From Streptomyces sp. NBC_01283 (GTDB lineage Bacteria; Actinomycetota; Actinomycetes; Streptomycetales; Streptomycetaceae): DNA of 64,000 nucleotides. Each line of letters opens with the position of its first letter. Position 1 is the first letter of the stretch. A program made the position numbers and the translations under genes. Below, one piece after another: positions 51,029-60,418 of the stretch. The stretch lies in NCBI RefSeq assembly GCF_041435335.1, contig NZ_CP108430.1, positions 434,001-498,000 of the forward strand, written 5' to 3'. The notes beneath the pieces were generated by a model. The model ran no database searches and was not told where the DNA came from. It worked only from the letters and a program-made list of their open reading frames with translations.

Positions 51029-52590
51029 CCGTCAACCGACGTGACCTGCTCAAGTCCGCCGCGGCCGTCGGCGCGCTCAGCGTCGCCTGGCCACTCGCCC
51101 CGGGCCTCACCCCGGCGCAGGCCCGCGAGGCCGCCGAGAACCTGGGTGCCGAGTACGACCACGCGCCCTTCACGCTCGGCGTCGCCTCGGGTGATCCGCA
51201 GCCGCACTCCGTGGTGCTGTGGACCAGACTCGCCCCCGAACCGCTCGCCGCCGAGCAGAGACTTCCCGACGTCGTCGAGGTCGATTGGGTCGTCGCCAAG
51301 GACGCCCGGCTGCGCCACGTCGTCGCCCGGGGCACGGCACCCGCGTCGGCGACACTCGGCCACAGCGTGCACGTCCCGGTGAGCGGCCTGGCTCCGGGCC
51401 GCCACTACTGGTACGCCTTCAAGGCACTCGGAAAGACATCCCGCACGGGGCGTACGAAGACTGCGCCGCGCGGCCACATCTCGAAGGTCACCTTCGCGGC
51501 CGCCAACTGCCAGGCGTTCCACGACGGTTTCTTCGCCGCTCATCGCGGCATCGCCCGCGAGAACGTCGACTTCGTCGTCCACCTCGGTGACTACATCTAT
51601 GAGCACGGCCAAGTCGGCGGCGTACCCGAAGAGCATGTCCGGGACCACGACGGCCCGGAGATCCTCACCCTCGCCGACTACCGCAAGCGGCACGCCCTGT
51701 ACAAGGGCGACAAGTCGCTGCGCGAGGCGCACGCCGCCCACCCGTGGTTCTTGACCTGGGACGACCACGAGGTCGTCAACGACTACAGCGGCACCGGCGG
51801 CGGGGCCCCGTTCATGCGGCGCCGCGCAGCCGCGTACCAGGCATGGTTCGAGCACATGCCGCACCGTGATTCCTTCGGCGGGTCCGCACTGCCCGACCCG
51901 GAGATCCACCGGGTGCGGCGCTGGGGCGACCTGGTGGAACTCACCGTCCTGGACCTGCGCTCGTACCGCTCGGCGCAGAACTTGCCGGACGGCACCATCC
52001 TGGGCGCCGAGCAGAAGACGTGGCTGAAGAAGACCGTCGACCGCGCCCCCGACGCCTGGCACATATGGGCCAACTCGATCATGCTGAGCCAGCTCCGGGG
52101 CCGTCCGGGCGGCTCGTACATGTTCACCGATCAGTGGGACGGCTTCCTCGCCGAGCGCAAGGAGGTCCTCGGGCATGTGCACGAGAGCGGTCTGGAGGAC
52201 CTGGTCGTCATCACGGGTGACTGGCACTCGGCGTTCGTCGATGACATCCGCACCGACTTCGACGAGCCCGAATCCCCCTTGCTGGGAACGGAGTTCACCG
52301 CACACTCGGTGACCTCGGGTGCGTACTCCGCGGACTGGAACGCGGCCAACGGCCCGCTGATGGGCAAGGCCAATCCCCACCTGAAGTACTTCGAGGGCAA
52401 CCGGTACGGCTACGACGTGTACGAGGTGACGCCGGAGCGGTTCAGCGCACACATGCGGGTCGTCGGTGACCGCCGCGACCCGCGCTCGCCCGTCCGTACG
52501 CTGACGACGTTCCATGTGGACCGGGGCAAGGCCGGCTCCTACGAGGACGAGGACACCAAGGGGTCGCCCGCGCAGTACCGCCGGGACTGA
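51025..52590 (+). CDS. phoD: PhoD-family alkaline phosphatase, Tat-secreted
   Basis: A 521-residue secreted phosphodiesterase/phosphatase. It has a twin-arginine signal (NRRDLLKSAAAVGALSVAW, residues 4-22), an N-terminal beta-domain (FTLGVASGDPQPHSVVLWTRLAPEPL, residues about 52-77) and the PhoD catalytic part: FAAANCQAFHDGFFAAHRGIA, VVHLGDYIYEHG, WDDHEVVNDY and VVITGDWHSAFV, which hold the iron and calcium ligands. It releases phosphate from phosphoesters outside the cell, normally under PhoR-PhoP control. It is translationally coupled to the upstream lectin-like gene and followed by a hairpin. Confidence 0.95.
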   Translation: MTVNRRDLLKSAAAVGALSVAWPLAPGLTPAQAREAAENLGAEYDHAPFTLGVASGDPQPHSVVLWTRLAPEPLAAEQRLPDVVEVDWVVAKDARLRHVVARGTAPASATLGHSVHVPVSGLAPGRHYWYAFKALGKTSRTGRTKTAPRGHISKVTFAAANCQAFHDGFFAAHRGIARENVDFVVHLGDYIYEHGQVGGVPEEHVRDHDGPEILTLADYRKRHALYKGDKSLREAHAAHPWFLTWDDHEVVNDYSGTGGGAPFMRRRAAAYQAWFEHMPHRDSFGGSALPDPEIHRVRRWGDLVELTVLDLRSYRSAQNLPDGTILGAEQKTWLKKTVDRAPDAWHIWANSIMLSQLRGRPGGSYMFTDQWDGFLAERKEVLGHVHESGLEDLVVITGDWHSAFVDDIRTDFDEPESPLLGTEFTAHSVTSGAYSADWNAANGPLMGKANPHLKYFEGNRYGYDVYEVTPERFSAHMRVVGDRRDPRSPVRTLTTFHVDRGKAGSYEDEDTKGSPAQYRRD

Positions 52591-52614
52591 CACCGGGTTT
52601 CGACGCGCGGCACG

Positions 52615-52658
52615 GTCGAGTCCAGGGGTGGGCCCGGTGGGCACCTCCTGGACTCGAC
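52615..52658. terminator. Hairpin terminator between phoD and the SH3 protein
   Basis: GTCGAGTCCAGG and its exact complement flank a 20-base loop. It lies 24 bases after the phoD stop and 43 bases before the convergent gene's stop, so it may serve both. Confidence 0.85.
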
Positions 52659-52701
52659 CTCGCCTGCGCACTTGGGAACGGCTACCGAGTCGCTGATTCG
52701 G

Positions 52702-53328
52702 TCACTTGCAAGGAGGAACCGCGCCGTTGGCCTTCACGTAGCGAGCGGTGACCCATCCCTTGGGCGTCTTGACCTGGTACCAGGTGCGGTTGCCGCCGAC
52801 GGGCTGACCGACCTTGCGGCAGATCAGGTCGATGGACTGACCCTTCCGGTAGGCGCCAGTGATACGCGAGCTGGAGGTCGGCTGCTGGCGTACGTGCACG
52901 CCGGTCTTTGAGATGACCTTGCCCTTCACCGGCTTCGGGGACGGTGCGAGAACGGTGAGCTTGGCCTTCGCCGTCCACTTTCCGCAGCCGACTCCCCCGA
53001 CCATGACCTGGTGAGGACCAGGGGCGGCATTCGCCTTCACCCCTGCAGGGCCCGAGTACACCGGCGGGTTGCCCTTCTTCGCCAGCGTCACCGGCTTGAC
53101 GAAGGCATCGGACCGCGCCGATACCGAACGACACGTTTTCGGGGCGCCGACGACCTTTACCGCGACCGTGGCCTTCTGCTTGGCCACCGTCGGAGTGACC
53201 GTGACCCGCGGGGCTGGCGCCGTATGGGGAGTCGGCCCGGTGGGAGCATCTGCGTGTGCGAGACCGGTCATCGCCACGGAGGCGACGGCTACGGCCACAC
53301 ACCCGCTGACGGCATTGCGAACCAGCAT
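52702..53328 (-). CDS. Secreted SH3-domain protein
   Basis: A 208-residue exported protein. A Sec signal (LVRNAVSGCVAVAVASVAMTGLAHA) is followed by a Pro/Thr-rich stretch, an Ig-like segment (residues about 40-125 with two Cys pairs, KTCRS and GGVGCGKW) and a bacterial SH3 fold: GVHVRQQPTSSSRITGAYRKGQSIDLICRKVGQPVGGNRTWYQVKTPKGWVTARYV. The start is set at ATG 53328 because AAGGAG is then 6 bases away; ATG 53334 touches the ribosome site. SH3b domains bind cell wall. Likely a wall-associated protein. Single gene. Confidence 0.92.
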   Translation of the reverse strand: MLVRNAVSGCVAVAVASVAMTGLAHADAPTGPTPHTAPAPRVTVTPTVAKQKATVAVKVVGAPKTCRSVSARSDAFVKPVTLAKKGNPPVYSGPAGVKANAAPGPHQVMVGGVGCGKWTAKAKLTVLAPSPKPVKGKVISKTGVHVRQQPTSSSRITGAYRKGQSIDLICRKVGQPVGGNRTWYQVKTPKGWVTARYVKANGAVPPCK

Positions 53329-53630
53329 TTCCATCTCCTTGAAGCGGTGAGCCCCGAGCGGAGTCCGGGACCCTGCACTGTCGAGGAAATGTAGGTCGCT
53401 TGTCGGACAGATCGGGTTATCTGCCCCTCGACGCGCGGTCCGTCACCGCATTGCAGGAACAAAGGATCAGCCGACGGACCTGCTGAACCAGAGCCGACGT
53501 CGGCGCTGACGGGCACATGAGGCCGGCAAGTCCTGCGCACCGCACTTGTTGGGCGAAGGGTCCGTCGCCCCAGGTCGTGGCCTGCTCGATGCGTCAGAAC
53601 GCCATGCACAGCGGTCGGTCCCGCGCGGCC
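53329..53630. other. Intergenic stretch, no recognised gene
   Basis: About 300 bases upstream of the SH3 gene. A minus-strand frame shows an isolated RVEGQITR match to ISL3 transposases, too short to accept. Confidence 0.45.
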
Positions 53631-54377
53631 TCACATCCGGGATCTCAGAACGTCGACCTCACAACCCGGCAAGAAGGGGTCGAAGCCGTGCTCGATCAGC
53701 CAGCGCACTGCCAGGAGGCTTCGCAGCGACCACCACGCATGGATCACGTCGAGGTCGATGTCGGCGCCATACCCGGCGAGGACGTCGTCGAGGTGCTCCT
53801 CGTGGCCGAGCGTGAAGGTGGCGAGGTCGTACAGGGCATCGCCCTGGCCCGCCTCGGACCAGTCGATGATGCCGGTGACCTCGTCGCCGTCGACGAAGAC
53901 GTGCGCGATCTGCAGGTCGCCGTGCGTGAACGCCGGAGTCCACGGCCGGAGCGCGGCCTCGGCGACCTGGCGGTTGCGGGTGACCAGATCGGCGGGCAAG
54001 ACGCCCTTCGTCACGAGCAGCTCGCACTCATCGTCGAGTTCCGCCGCCAGCGCGACGATGCTCCGGCCGGCCCGGCCCGGCCGGGGTGGCAGGGGCGCGT
54101 CGTGCAGCTTCCGGATAGCGGCGCCTGCCGCGGCCCACGCCGCCGGCGACCCGGTCGACGGCCCGCCGAGGCGCCCGAGCGTCGTCCCGGGGAGTGCGGC
54201 GATCGCCAGCACGGGCGGCCTGCGCCACAGGACTTCCGGGGTCGGGACCGGTGCGAACGACATCGCCTCGACCTCGGCGTCGATGCGCGCCTGATCGGCG
54301 TCCACCTTCAAGAACACGTCACCGACGCGCAGGGTCGCGCGCTCGGAATGGGCGACGACGACTTTGACCTCATCCAT
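53631..54377 (-). CDS. Aminoglycoside-phosphotransferase-like kinase
   Basis: A 248-residue APH/ChoK-family kinase. The catalytic loop is FTHGDLQIAHVFVDGDEVTGIIDWSEAGQGDALYDLATF (residues about 155-190), holding the catalytic Asp (HGD-x-x-x-x-H instead of N), and IDW metal-binding Asp. The N-terminal lobe is short (KVVVAHSERATLRVGDVFLKVDAD). The target may be a small hydroxylated molecule or antibiotic. ATG 54377; the upstream extension is rejected. Divergent from the MFS exporter at 54575, with a 21-bp palindrome between, so both may share control. Confidence 0.9.
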   Translation of the reverse strand: MDEVKVVVAHSERATLRVGDVFLKVDADQARIDAEVEAMSFAPVPTPEVLWRRPPVLAIAALPGTTLGRLGGPSTGSPAAWAAAGAAIRKLHDAPLPPRPGRAGRSIVALAAELDDECELLVTKGVLPADLVTRNRQVAEAALRPWTPAFTHGDLQIAHVFVDGDEVTGIIDWSEAGQGDALYDLATFTLGHEEHLDDVLAGYGADIDLDVIHAWWSLRSLLAVRWLIEHGFDPFLPGCEVDVLRSRM

Positions 54378-54491
54378 GGGCGAGCAGTATCCCGGGAGTG
54401 ATCGCCGACGTCTCCAGGTTTGTTGCGTGCGACGACGCGGCTGACCGCCTCCAGCTACCCGACGGCCTCGCGCACGGACCTCTTGCAACAG

Positions 54492-54512
54492 CCTCCTGCA
54501 GCCTGCAGGAGG
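54492..54512. promoter_or_regulatory. Perfect 21-bp palindrome in the APH-MFS divergent region
   Basis: CCTCCTGCAG-C-CTGCAGGAGG. It lies midway between the two starts. No regulator gene is adjacent, so the binding protein is unknown. Confidence 0.75.
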
Positions 54513-54574
54513 ACGACACCACGCCAGCATCTCAAAACGCCCACCTCCTCCCGACGGCGACTACGGTTCCTGAT

Positions 54575-55792
54575 GTGACTGATCGTCAGAATGCCATTCG
54601 GGGCCGTCGACGGGGTGGCTATCTCCGGGCCGCCGGGGCCTTCGCCGTGTGCATGGCCGGCACCACGCTCCCCACTCCGCTCTACGGTCTGTACCAGAAC
54701 GAGCTCGGCTTCTCCGAGCTGATCGTGACGGTCGTCTTCGCCGTCTATGCCTTGGGGGTGATCGGTGTCCTGCTGCTCGCGGGCAACGTCTCGGACACCG
54801 TCGGCCGCAGACCGGTCCTGCTCTGCGGCCTTGGGCTCTCCGCGCTCAGTGCCGTGTGCTTCCTGTCCGAGGGCGGCCTGCCGTTCCTCTACCTCGGACG
54901 GCTGCTGTCGGGGCTCTCCGCCGGACTGTTCACCGGCGCGGCGACCGCATATGTGATGGAGTGCGCCCCGCCCGGGAAAGAGGGGCGGGCCGCCTTCGCT
55001 TCGACCGCGGCCAACATGGGAGGCCTCGGCTGCGGCCCGCTGCTCGCGGGGCTGCTCGCCGAATACGCGCCGATGCCGCTGTCCCTGCCGTTCGTGACTC
55101 ATCTCGTCCTGGTGGCGGTCGCGTTCGCCATGATCTGGTCACTGGCCGAGACCGTGCGCGACCCGCGGCCCCTGCGCACGGCACGCCCCCAGGGACCCAG
55201 CCTGCCGCCGGAGGTCCGGCCGGTCTTCGTGCCCGCCGCACTCGCGGCGTTCGTCGGCTTCTCCCTGCTGGGGGTGTTCACCTCGGTGTCCCCCGCCTTC
55301 CTCACCCGGACGCTCGACGTCACGAACCTGGCCCTCATCGGCCTGATCGTCTTCCTGGCGTTCTTCGCGTCCACCATCGGCCAACTCCTGGTCAGCCGGC
55401 TCGGTGTGGCAAGGGCGCTGCCGCTCGGTTGCCTGGCGCTGATCGCCGGTCTGGGCCTGCTGGCCGGGGCGTTGGCCTGGGAGAAGCTCCCGTTGGTGGT
55501 GGTCAGTGCGCTGGTGGGCGGTGCGGGTCAGGGACTTGCCCTGCGGGCCGCGGTGGCAGCCGTGGCGGACGCCGCTCCCCAAACGCACCGGGCAGGCGTC
55601 ATCTCGTCGCTCTTCGTGGTCGCGTACACGGGCATCTCCATCCCCGTCATCGGCATCGGCGTGCTCTCCGAACCACTGGGGCTCGAAGAGGCCGGGCTTG
55701 TCTTCATCGGCGTCATGGTGCTGCTGGCCGCTGCCGCCGGCGCCTATCTGGTGCGGCGCCGGGCAGTGGGCGTACGCAACGGAAGAGCGTGA
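54575..55792 (+). CDS. MFS-family exporter
   Basis: A 405-residue major-facilitator protein with 12 predicted helices. It has motif A variants (GNVSDTVGRRPVLLCGLGLSALS), a helix-4 R (LGRLLSGLSAGLFTGAATAYVME), and the second-half helices LALIGLIVFLAFFASTIGQLLVSRLGVARALPLG. It belongs to the drug-efflux/YnfM-like group. The GTG at 54575 is the best start: MFS sequence begins at residue 13, and there is no clear ribosome site. Divergent from the APH-like kinase; a shared resistance module is possible but only inferred. Confidence 0.92.
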   Translation: MTDRQNAIRGRRRGGYLRAAGAFAVCMAGTTLPTPLYGLYQNELGFSELIVTVVFAVYALGVIGVLLLAGNVSDTVGRRPVLLCGLGLSALSAVCFLSEGGLPFLYLGRLLSGLSAGLFTGAATAYVMECAPPGKEGRAAFASTAANMGGLGCGPLLAGLLAEYAPMPLSLPFVTHLVLVAVAFAMIWSLAETVRDPRPLRTARPQGPSLPPEVRPVFVPAALAAFVGFSLLGVFTSVSPAFLTRTLDVTNLALIGLIVFLAFFASTIGQLLVSRLGVARALPLGCLALIAGLGLLAGALAWEKLPLVVVSALVGGAGQGLALRAAVAAVADAAPQTHRAGVISSLFVVAYTGISIPVIGIGVLSEPLGLEEAGLVFIGVMVLLAAAAGAYLVRRRAVGVRNGRA

Positions 55793-55854
55793 CTGCTCCT
55801 CGGTACCTGTCTGCAACCGCCGGCCGTCACCAGGCGCCTGGCCCTGGCCGCCTA

Positions 55855-56763
55855 TCAGGCATGGGCTGCCTGGTCCTCGTGGTCGGTGGACTCGGAGACC
55901 TTCCGCCAGGTGTGCAGTTCGGCGACCTGGGTCTCGAGCTTGGCCTGGGTAAAGCCGTAGGCGTCGGAGCCGAGGACCAGCCGCAGCGGCGGCTGGGCGA
56001 GCTCGGTGAGGTTCACGATCGCCTCGGCACCCTTGACCGGGTCACCAGGTTGCGCGTGGTTCACGTCCTGGGCATGGGTGCGGGTGGCGCCGGCGGTGTC
56101 GGCGTAATCGTCGATGACGTTGTGCTCCGTGCTGAGGCTGGAAGTGTCGAGGAAGTCGGTGCGGAAGTATCCGGGCTCGATGAGGGTCACTTTGATGCCG
56201 AGCGGAGCAAGTTCGTGGGACATCGCCTCGGTGAAGCCCTCCATGGCGAACTTGGTCGAGTTGTACAGGCCCCAGCCCGGGATGCCGACCACTCCGGCGA
56301 CAGAGCTGATGTTGACTATGTGCCCGGAGCGCTGCTCGCGCAGCTGCGGCAGGACGGCGCGCTGGACGTTGAGCGCGCCGAACACGTTGACGTCGAAGGC
56401 CGCACGCACCGCTTGGTCAGAGACCTCTTCGACCGCGCCGAGCAGGCCACGGCCGGCGTTGTTGACGACGACGTCGATCCGGCCGAAGTGCTCGGTGGCC
56501 GCGTCGACCGCCCGCGTGACCTCCGCTGCGTCGGTCACATCGACGTCAAGCGCGAGCAGGTTCTGGCTCGCCCCGGGCAGCAGGGCGGCGATGTGGTCGG
56601 AGCGGCGGGCGGTGGCGACCACCTTGTGTCCGCGAGCCAGCGCCTCACGGACGATCGCCAGGCCGAAGCCGCGAGAGGCGCCGGTCACGAACCACACATC
56701 GGAGCCAACAGGAGCGTTGTCGCTGCTGGAAGTGTTGTGCGAGGTGGCGGGAAGGCTGCTCAT
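55855..56763 (-). CDS. Short-chain dehydrogenase/reductase
   Basis: A 302-residue classical SDR. The cofactor loop is WFVTGASRGFGLAIVREAL (residues about 24-42), acidic adenine loop LALDVDVTDAAE, NNAG in VVVNNAGRGLLGAVEE, and the catalytic Ser in ISSVAGVVGIPGWGLYNSTKFAMEGF with Y-x-x-x-K. ATG 56763 has AGGAGA nine bases upstream; the longer frame is spurious. It is convergent with the MFS gene and divergent from the secreted hydrolase. Substrate unknown; this subgroup is broad. Confidence 0.93.
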   Translation of the reverse strand: MSSLPATSHNTSSSDNAPVGSDVWFVTGASRGFGLAIVREALARGHKVVATARRSDHIAALLPGASQNLLALDVDVTDAAEVTRAVDAATEHFGRIDVVVNNAGRGLLGAVEEVSDQAVRAAFDVNVFGALNVQRAVLPQLREQRSGHIVNISSVAGVVGIPGWGLYNSTKFAMEGFTEAMSHELAPLGIKVTLIEPGYFRTDFLDTSSLSTEHNVIDDYADTAGATRTHAQDVNHAQPGDPVKGAEAIVNLTELAQPPLRLVLGSDAYGFTQAKLETQVAELHTWRKVSESTDHEDQAAHA

Positions 56764-57029
56764 GAGGGGTCTTCTCCTGACGGGAGTTGAGGTGTTCAGC
56801 GTCGGCGTTCCCGGCGCTGACCTCAATGTTTCGCCACCCCAGCCAACCCACCCAGCCCTCCGGTCAGCCTACGTCTGCCAGAAGTACCTTCGCTCTGCCG
56901 GGCCGTCACCGGCCATCGGCCATCTGTCACCGCTCCCGGGACACCGGTGGATTTGCCGATGGCAGCCCTGCACGGTCCGTCGAGACTGCGGTCTCAACCC
57001 ATTGGGACACGCATTCACGGAGGCAACCC

Positions 57030-58562
57030 GTGCGCATGCTTGCTCGGTTATTCCGGCGGTCCGTCACCGCCACCGCGCTGGGGGCGCTGCTCTGCGGCGC
57101 CCTCCTCGTCGACCCGTTGGCCCTCCCGGCCGCGGCCTCCCCCGCCACGACCGCGAGCCCAACAGTCACCGTCCCGCCCGCCGGCAGTCACGGCTTCCCG
57201 TTCCTCGCCGCGGCGGAGGACCTCGCCTCGTTCGGCTACACCGAGAGCGAGTACTTCTTCTCGGGCACCGCCACCTCGTACGCCAAGTCCGGCCTGTGGA
57301 CCTCGGACGGCCGGTGGAACGTCCGCGCGTCCGGCACCGCCGACTACAAGAGCCGTCTGCTGGTGCGCCGTCCCACCGATCCGGCGAAGTTCAACGGCAC
57401 CGTAGTGGTGGAGTGGCTCAACGTCAGCGGCCAGCTCGACCTCTCCCCGGACTACTGGTTCGAGCGGGACGAGCTGCTGCGTGAGGGCTACGCCTGGGTC
57501 GGCGTCTCGGCGCAGGCCGTAGGGGTCAACGGCGGACGGGGCGAGATCAAGGGTCTGAAGGGCTGGGACCCGGCCCGGTACTCCGGCCTCGTCCACCCCG
57601 GTGACGCCTTCGCCTACGACATCTTCTCCCAGGCGGGCCAGGCGCTGCGCACCCCGAACGGGCCGGACCCGCTCGGCGGGCTCCCGGTCCGCACACTGCT
57701 CGCCGACGGCGAGTCACAGTCAGCGGGCTTCATGACGACGTATGTCAACGCCGTCCAGCCGGTCTCCAAGGTCTACGACGGCTTCATGGTGCACAGCAAC
57801 AGCGCGATCGCCGCCCCGATCAGCGGTGTGCTCGCCGACACCCTGCTGATGCCCAACCCCTCCCGGATCAGGACCGACCTGGCGGTGCCGACCTTCGTGG
57901 TGCTCACCGAGACCGACGTGCCGGGCGCCGCGACCGCTCGGCAGCCGGACACCAGCAGCGTCGTGCACTGGGAACTGGCCGGCACCGCGCACGGCGACCA
58001 GTGGGCCTTCGACCTCGGCAGCGCGACCGTACAGAAATCGGCGGGCTCGGCCGCGCCGTCGCCGGACTGCGCCGCTGGTTCGGCTCCCTTCAATGACGGG
58101 CCCGGCCACTGGGCGATGAACGCGGCGCTGCGTCACCTGGCCGTCTGGGCGCGGGGCGGTGCGCGGCCGCCGAGCGGTCAGCCGCTGAGCACCGTGCTGC
58201 GTGACCCGGCCACCGGCCTGGCCACCGGCGGTGTCCGCCTGCCGGATGTCACGGTGCCCACCCGTACGCTCACCGGTTCGCGCGACACCACCGGCAGCGG
58301 CGTCTTCTGCGGCCTGTACGGAGCCCGCGACCCGTGGAACGGCGACACGGACGCCTGGGACCGGCACGACGACGGCGACCCCTCCGATCCGTCCCTCCCG
58401 GCCACCACGGAGCCGGTGCTCAGCCGGCTCTACCCGACCCACGCCGGCTACGTGGGCAAGGTGCGCACGGCCGCGCAGACGTCCGTGAACGCCGGATACC
58501 TGCTGCCGGAGGACGCGACCGCGATCGTCGCCGCCGCGCAGGACTCGGAGATCGGCGGCTGA
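57030..58562 (+). CDS. Secreted alpha/beta hydrolase (Abhydrolase_10-type)
   Basis: A 510-residue exported esterase-like enzyme. The Sec signal is LFRRSVTATALGALLCGALLVDPLALPAAA, cleaved near residue 35. The mature part has beta strands FNGTVVVEWLNVSGQLDLSPDYWF, the nucleophile elbow GESQSAGFMTTYVNAVQ (G-E-S-x-S), and a C-terminal His in ELAGTAHGDQWAF. These are marks of the alpha/beta-hydrolase-domain family of secreted proteins. GTG 57030 has GGAGG 7 bases upstream. It stands in the polysaccharide region, so a role in ester removal from plant polymers is possible but not shown. Confidence 0.9.
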   Translation: MRMLARLFRRSVTATALGALLCGALLVDPLALPAAASPATTASPTVTVPPAGSHGFPFLAAAEDLASFGYTESEYFFSGTATSYAKSGLWTSDGRWNVRASGTADYKSRLLVRRPTDPAKFNGTVVVEWLNVSGQLDLSPDYWFERDELLREGYAWVGVSAQAVGVNGGRGEIKGLKGWDPARYSGLVHPGDAFAYDIFSQAGQALRTPNGPDPLGGLPVRTLLADGESQSAGFMTTYVNAVQPVSKVYDGFMVHSNSAIAAPISGVLADTLLMPNPSRIRTDLAVPTFVVLTETDVPGAATARQPDTSSVVHWELAGTAHGDQWAFDLGSATVQKSAGSAAPSPDCAAGSAPFNDGPGHWAMNAALRHLAVWARGGARPPSGQPLSTVLRDPATGLATGGVRLPDVTVPTRTLTGSRDTTGSGVFCGLYGARDPWNGDTDAWDRHDDGDPSDPSLPATTEPVLSRLYPTHAGYVGKVRTAAQTSVNAGYLLPEDATAIVAAAQDSEIGG

Positions 58563-58575
58563 CCCGCCGTCGTCG

Positions 58576-58622
58576 GGCCGCTGCCCCGCGCCCCGGCACC
58601 ACTGCGGCACGGGGCAGCGGCC
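58576..58622. terminator. Hairpin terminator between convergent genes
   Basis: A 13-bp perfect stem GGCCGCTGCCCCG/CGGGGCAGCGGCC with a 21-base loop, 14 bases after the hydrolase stop and facing the lacI-type gene. Confidence 0.85.
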
Positions 58623-58793
58623 GGCGTCCGTGAGGGGTATTGAGTACCCGCACAGTGGTCTTCCGGAAGCGATCCGAAAATTGTCGGGCGATGGCCTCGG
58701 AAGTTGCGGGCATAGGAAGGGTGCGTCAACGGCAGGTGCATCAACGTCCCTACCAACATGGGCCGTTGACACCCCCGGGAGGCTGCCCCTCCG

Positions 58794-59852
58794 CTACGCG
58801 CGGCGCGGCTGGGCCGTACTCGCGCGGATCACCAGCTCCGTGGCCAGCTCCACCCGCGGCGAGGCCGGCTCCACGGAGCGGGCCAGGTCGAGCACGGCAC
58901 GGGCCGCCAACTTGCCCATGTCCGCCAGGGGTTGACGCACCGTCGTGAGGGGCGGGGACGACCAGCACACCTCCGGCAGGTCGTCGAAGCCGACGACGCT
59001 CACGTCCTCCGGCACGCGCAGGCCGCGCCGGCGCAGCGCCTCGATCGCGCCGAGCGCCATCTGGTCGCTGGCGGCGAAGATCGCGGTGGGCGGTACGTCC
59101 AGGTCCAGCAGCCGGTTCGCGCCGGTGAACCCGGACTCGTGGTAGAAGTCCCCGGGCACGATCAGCTCGCCGTCGACCGGCGCCCCGGCCGCATCGAGCG
59201 CGGCACGGTAGCCGTCGAGGCGGGCCCGGGAACACAGCAGCCGGGGCGGGCCCTCGATGAACCCGATCCGGCGGTGGCCGAGCCCGAGCAGATGCTCCGT
59301 GGCGGCCATGCCGCCCGCCCAGTTGGTGGCGCCGACGGTGGGTGCGTCGGTGGCAGGCGATCCGGCCGGGTCGATCACCACCAACGGCACGCCCAGGCGC
59401 CGCAGTTCGTCATGGAGCCCGGGTTCGAGCGCGGAGGTCACCAGGATCACGCCGTCCGAGGCGCGGGCCCGCAGGTTCGTCATCCACTGGCGGGCAGCGC
59501 CCGCCCGGCCGTGGATCGCGGAGACCACGGTGCCCACGCCCTGCTCGTGCGCGACCTCCTCCACACCGCGGATGATCTCCACCGCCCAGGGGCTGTCGAG
59601 GTCGTTGAAGACCAGGTCGAGCAGGGCCGCCCGGGCCCCTGGTGCCACCGGGCGGCGGCGGTAGCCGTGCCGGTGCAGGAGGTCCTCGATGCGGGCCCGG
59701 GTGGCGGGCGAGACGTCGGAGCGCCCGTTGACGACACGCGAGACGGTCGGCACGGACACCCCGGCCTCCCGTGCGATCTCGCTGATCGTCACCTTGACCG
59801 CCCCGACCGGGCTCCGCGTACCTGTATCGCGCTGGGCACGTTTCCCGGCCAC
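58794..59852 (-). CDS. LacI-family repressor
   Basis: A 352-residue LacI/GalR regulator. The helix-turn-helix is [47 protein letters not shown] (residues about 18-64). The sugar-binding domain shows [82 protein letters not shown] 59852 is chosen because ACGGAGG lies 8 bases upstream. It likely senses a sugar. Candidate targets are the xylan genes at 60.3-63 kb, whose operator is at 60372. It lies convergent to the secreted hydrolase. Confidence 0.95.
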   Translation of the reverse strand: MAGKRAQRDTGTRSPVGAVKVTISEIAREAGVSVPTVSRVVNGRSDVSPATRARIEDLLHRHGYRRRPVAPGARAALLDLVFNDLDSPWAVEIIRGVEEVAHEQGVGTVVSAIHGRAGAARQWMTNLRARASDGVILVTSALEPGLHDELRRLGVPLVVIDPAGSPATDAPTVGATNWAGGMAATEHLLGLGHRRIGFIEGPPRLLCSRARLDGYRAALDAAGAPVDGELIVPGDFYHESGFTGANRLLDLDVPPTAIFAASDQMALGAIEALRRRGLRVPEDVSVVGFDDLPEVCWSSPPLTTVRQPLADMGKLAARAVLDLARSVEPASPRVELATELVIRASTAQPRRA

Positions 59853-59993
59853 AGTCCCCACCTCCGTAGCTGTGCACCCGAAAGCCTCCGAGCGCCTTCC
59901 GGAAACCGTAGAACATACCGTCGGCCGTCGGCCGCTCACCCCCATTACCGACGATGAGCCGGTGCAGTTCCGGCTGGGCTGCGCTTGCGCGGG

Positions 59994-60293
59994 ATGTTCT
60001 CGCATGCGTACTTCGACCCGGTGGACGACATGCAGGCACTTGGTGTCTACCAGGCGTCCCGTGGGGCCGGGCCGCGTCCCACAAAACCTGAGCGTGGTCG
60101 GCTTTGACGACATGCCGGTCGCGGTCTGGGCCGGTCCCCGCTGACGACGGCGTATCAGCCGTTGAGTGAAATGGCTTCCTCCGCCGCCGAGTTGGCTCTC
60201 TCACTCGACCACGGGGAGAGGGTGCCGCAGCTCGGCCCGGAGATCTTCACGAAGCTCGCGGTCCGCCGGAGCGCGGCCCTGCCGGCGAGCTGA
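59994..60293 (+). pseudogene. C-terminal remnant of a second LacI-family repressor
   Basis: Sequence of the effector-binding C-terminus survives in two frames. DMQALGVYQASRGAG is in one frame, NLSVVGFDDMPVAVWAGP in another after a frameshift, then PLTTAYQPLSEMASSAAELALSLDHGERVPQLGPEIFTKLAVR back in the first frame. It ends TGA at 60293. The DNA-binding half is absent. It was on the same strand as the following GH62 remnant, and was probably its local repressor. Confidence 0.8.
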
Positions 60294-60371
60294 GCGCGGC
60301 GGCGTCCCGGGCGGGGCTTCCGGTGCGGCCAGGCGTACGCCAACTGACCCGCTCACCACAGGGGTTGAAGC

Positions 60372-60418
60372 TTTCGCACTGGAAATGGGAGCGCAAAACT
60401 TTCGGATGATCGCCGAAA
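60372..60418 (+). promoter_or_regulatory. Three-box CGAAA operator of the xylan cluster
   Basis: TTTCG (60372-60376), TTTCG (60400-60404) and CGAAA (60414-60418). The second and third form a 6-bp inverted repeat TTTCGG-N7-CCGAAA. Three-fold CGAAA boxes are known in front of streptomycete xylanase genes. It precedes the GH62 remnant and the downstream esterase and xylanase. Confidence 0.7.

Noticed and set aside
53289..53609. Possible ISL3 transposase relic on the minus strand (RVEGQITR)
   Set aside because: Only eight residues fit; flanking residues do not match the family pattern.
54649..56790. 713-residue plus-strand frame across the MFS and SDR genes
   Set aside because: A shadow of MFS in another frame and antisense to SDR. 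No motifs.
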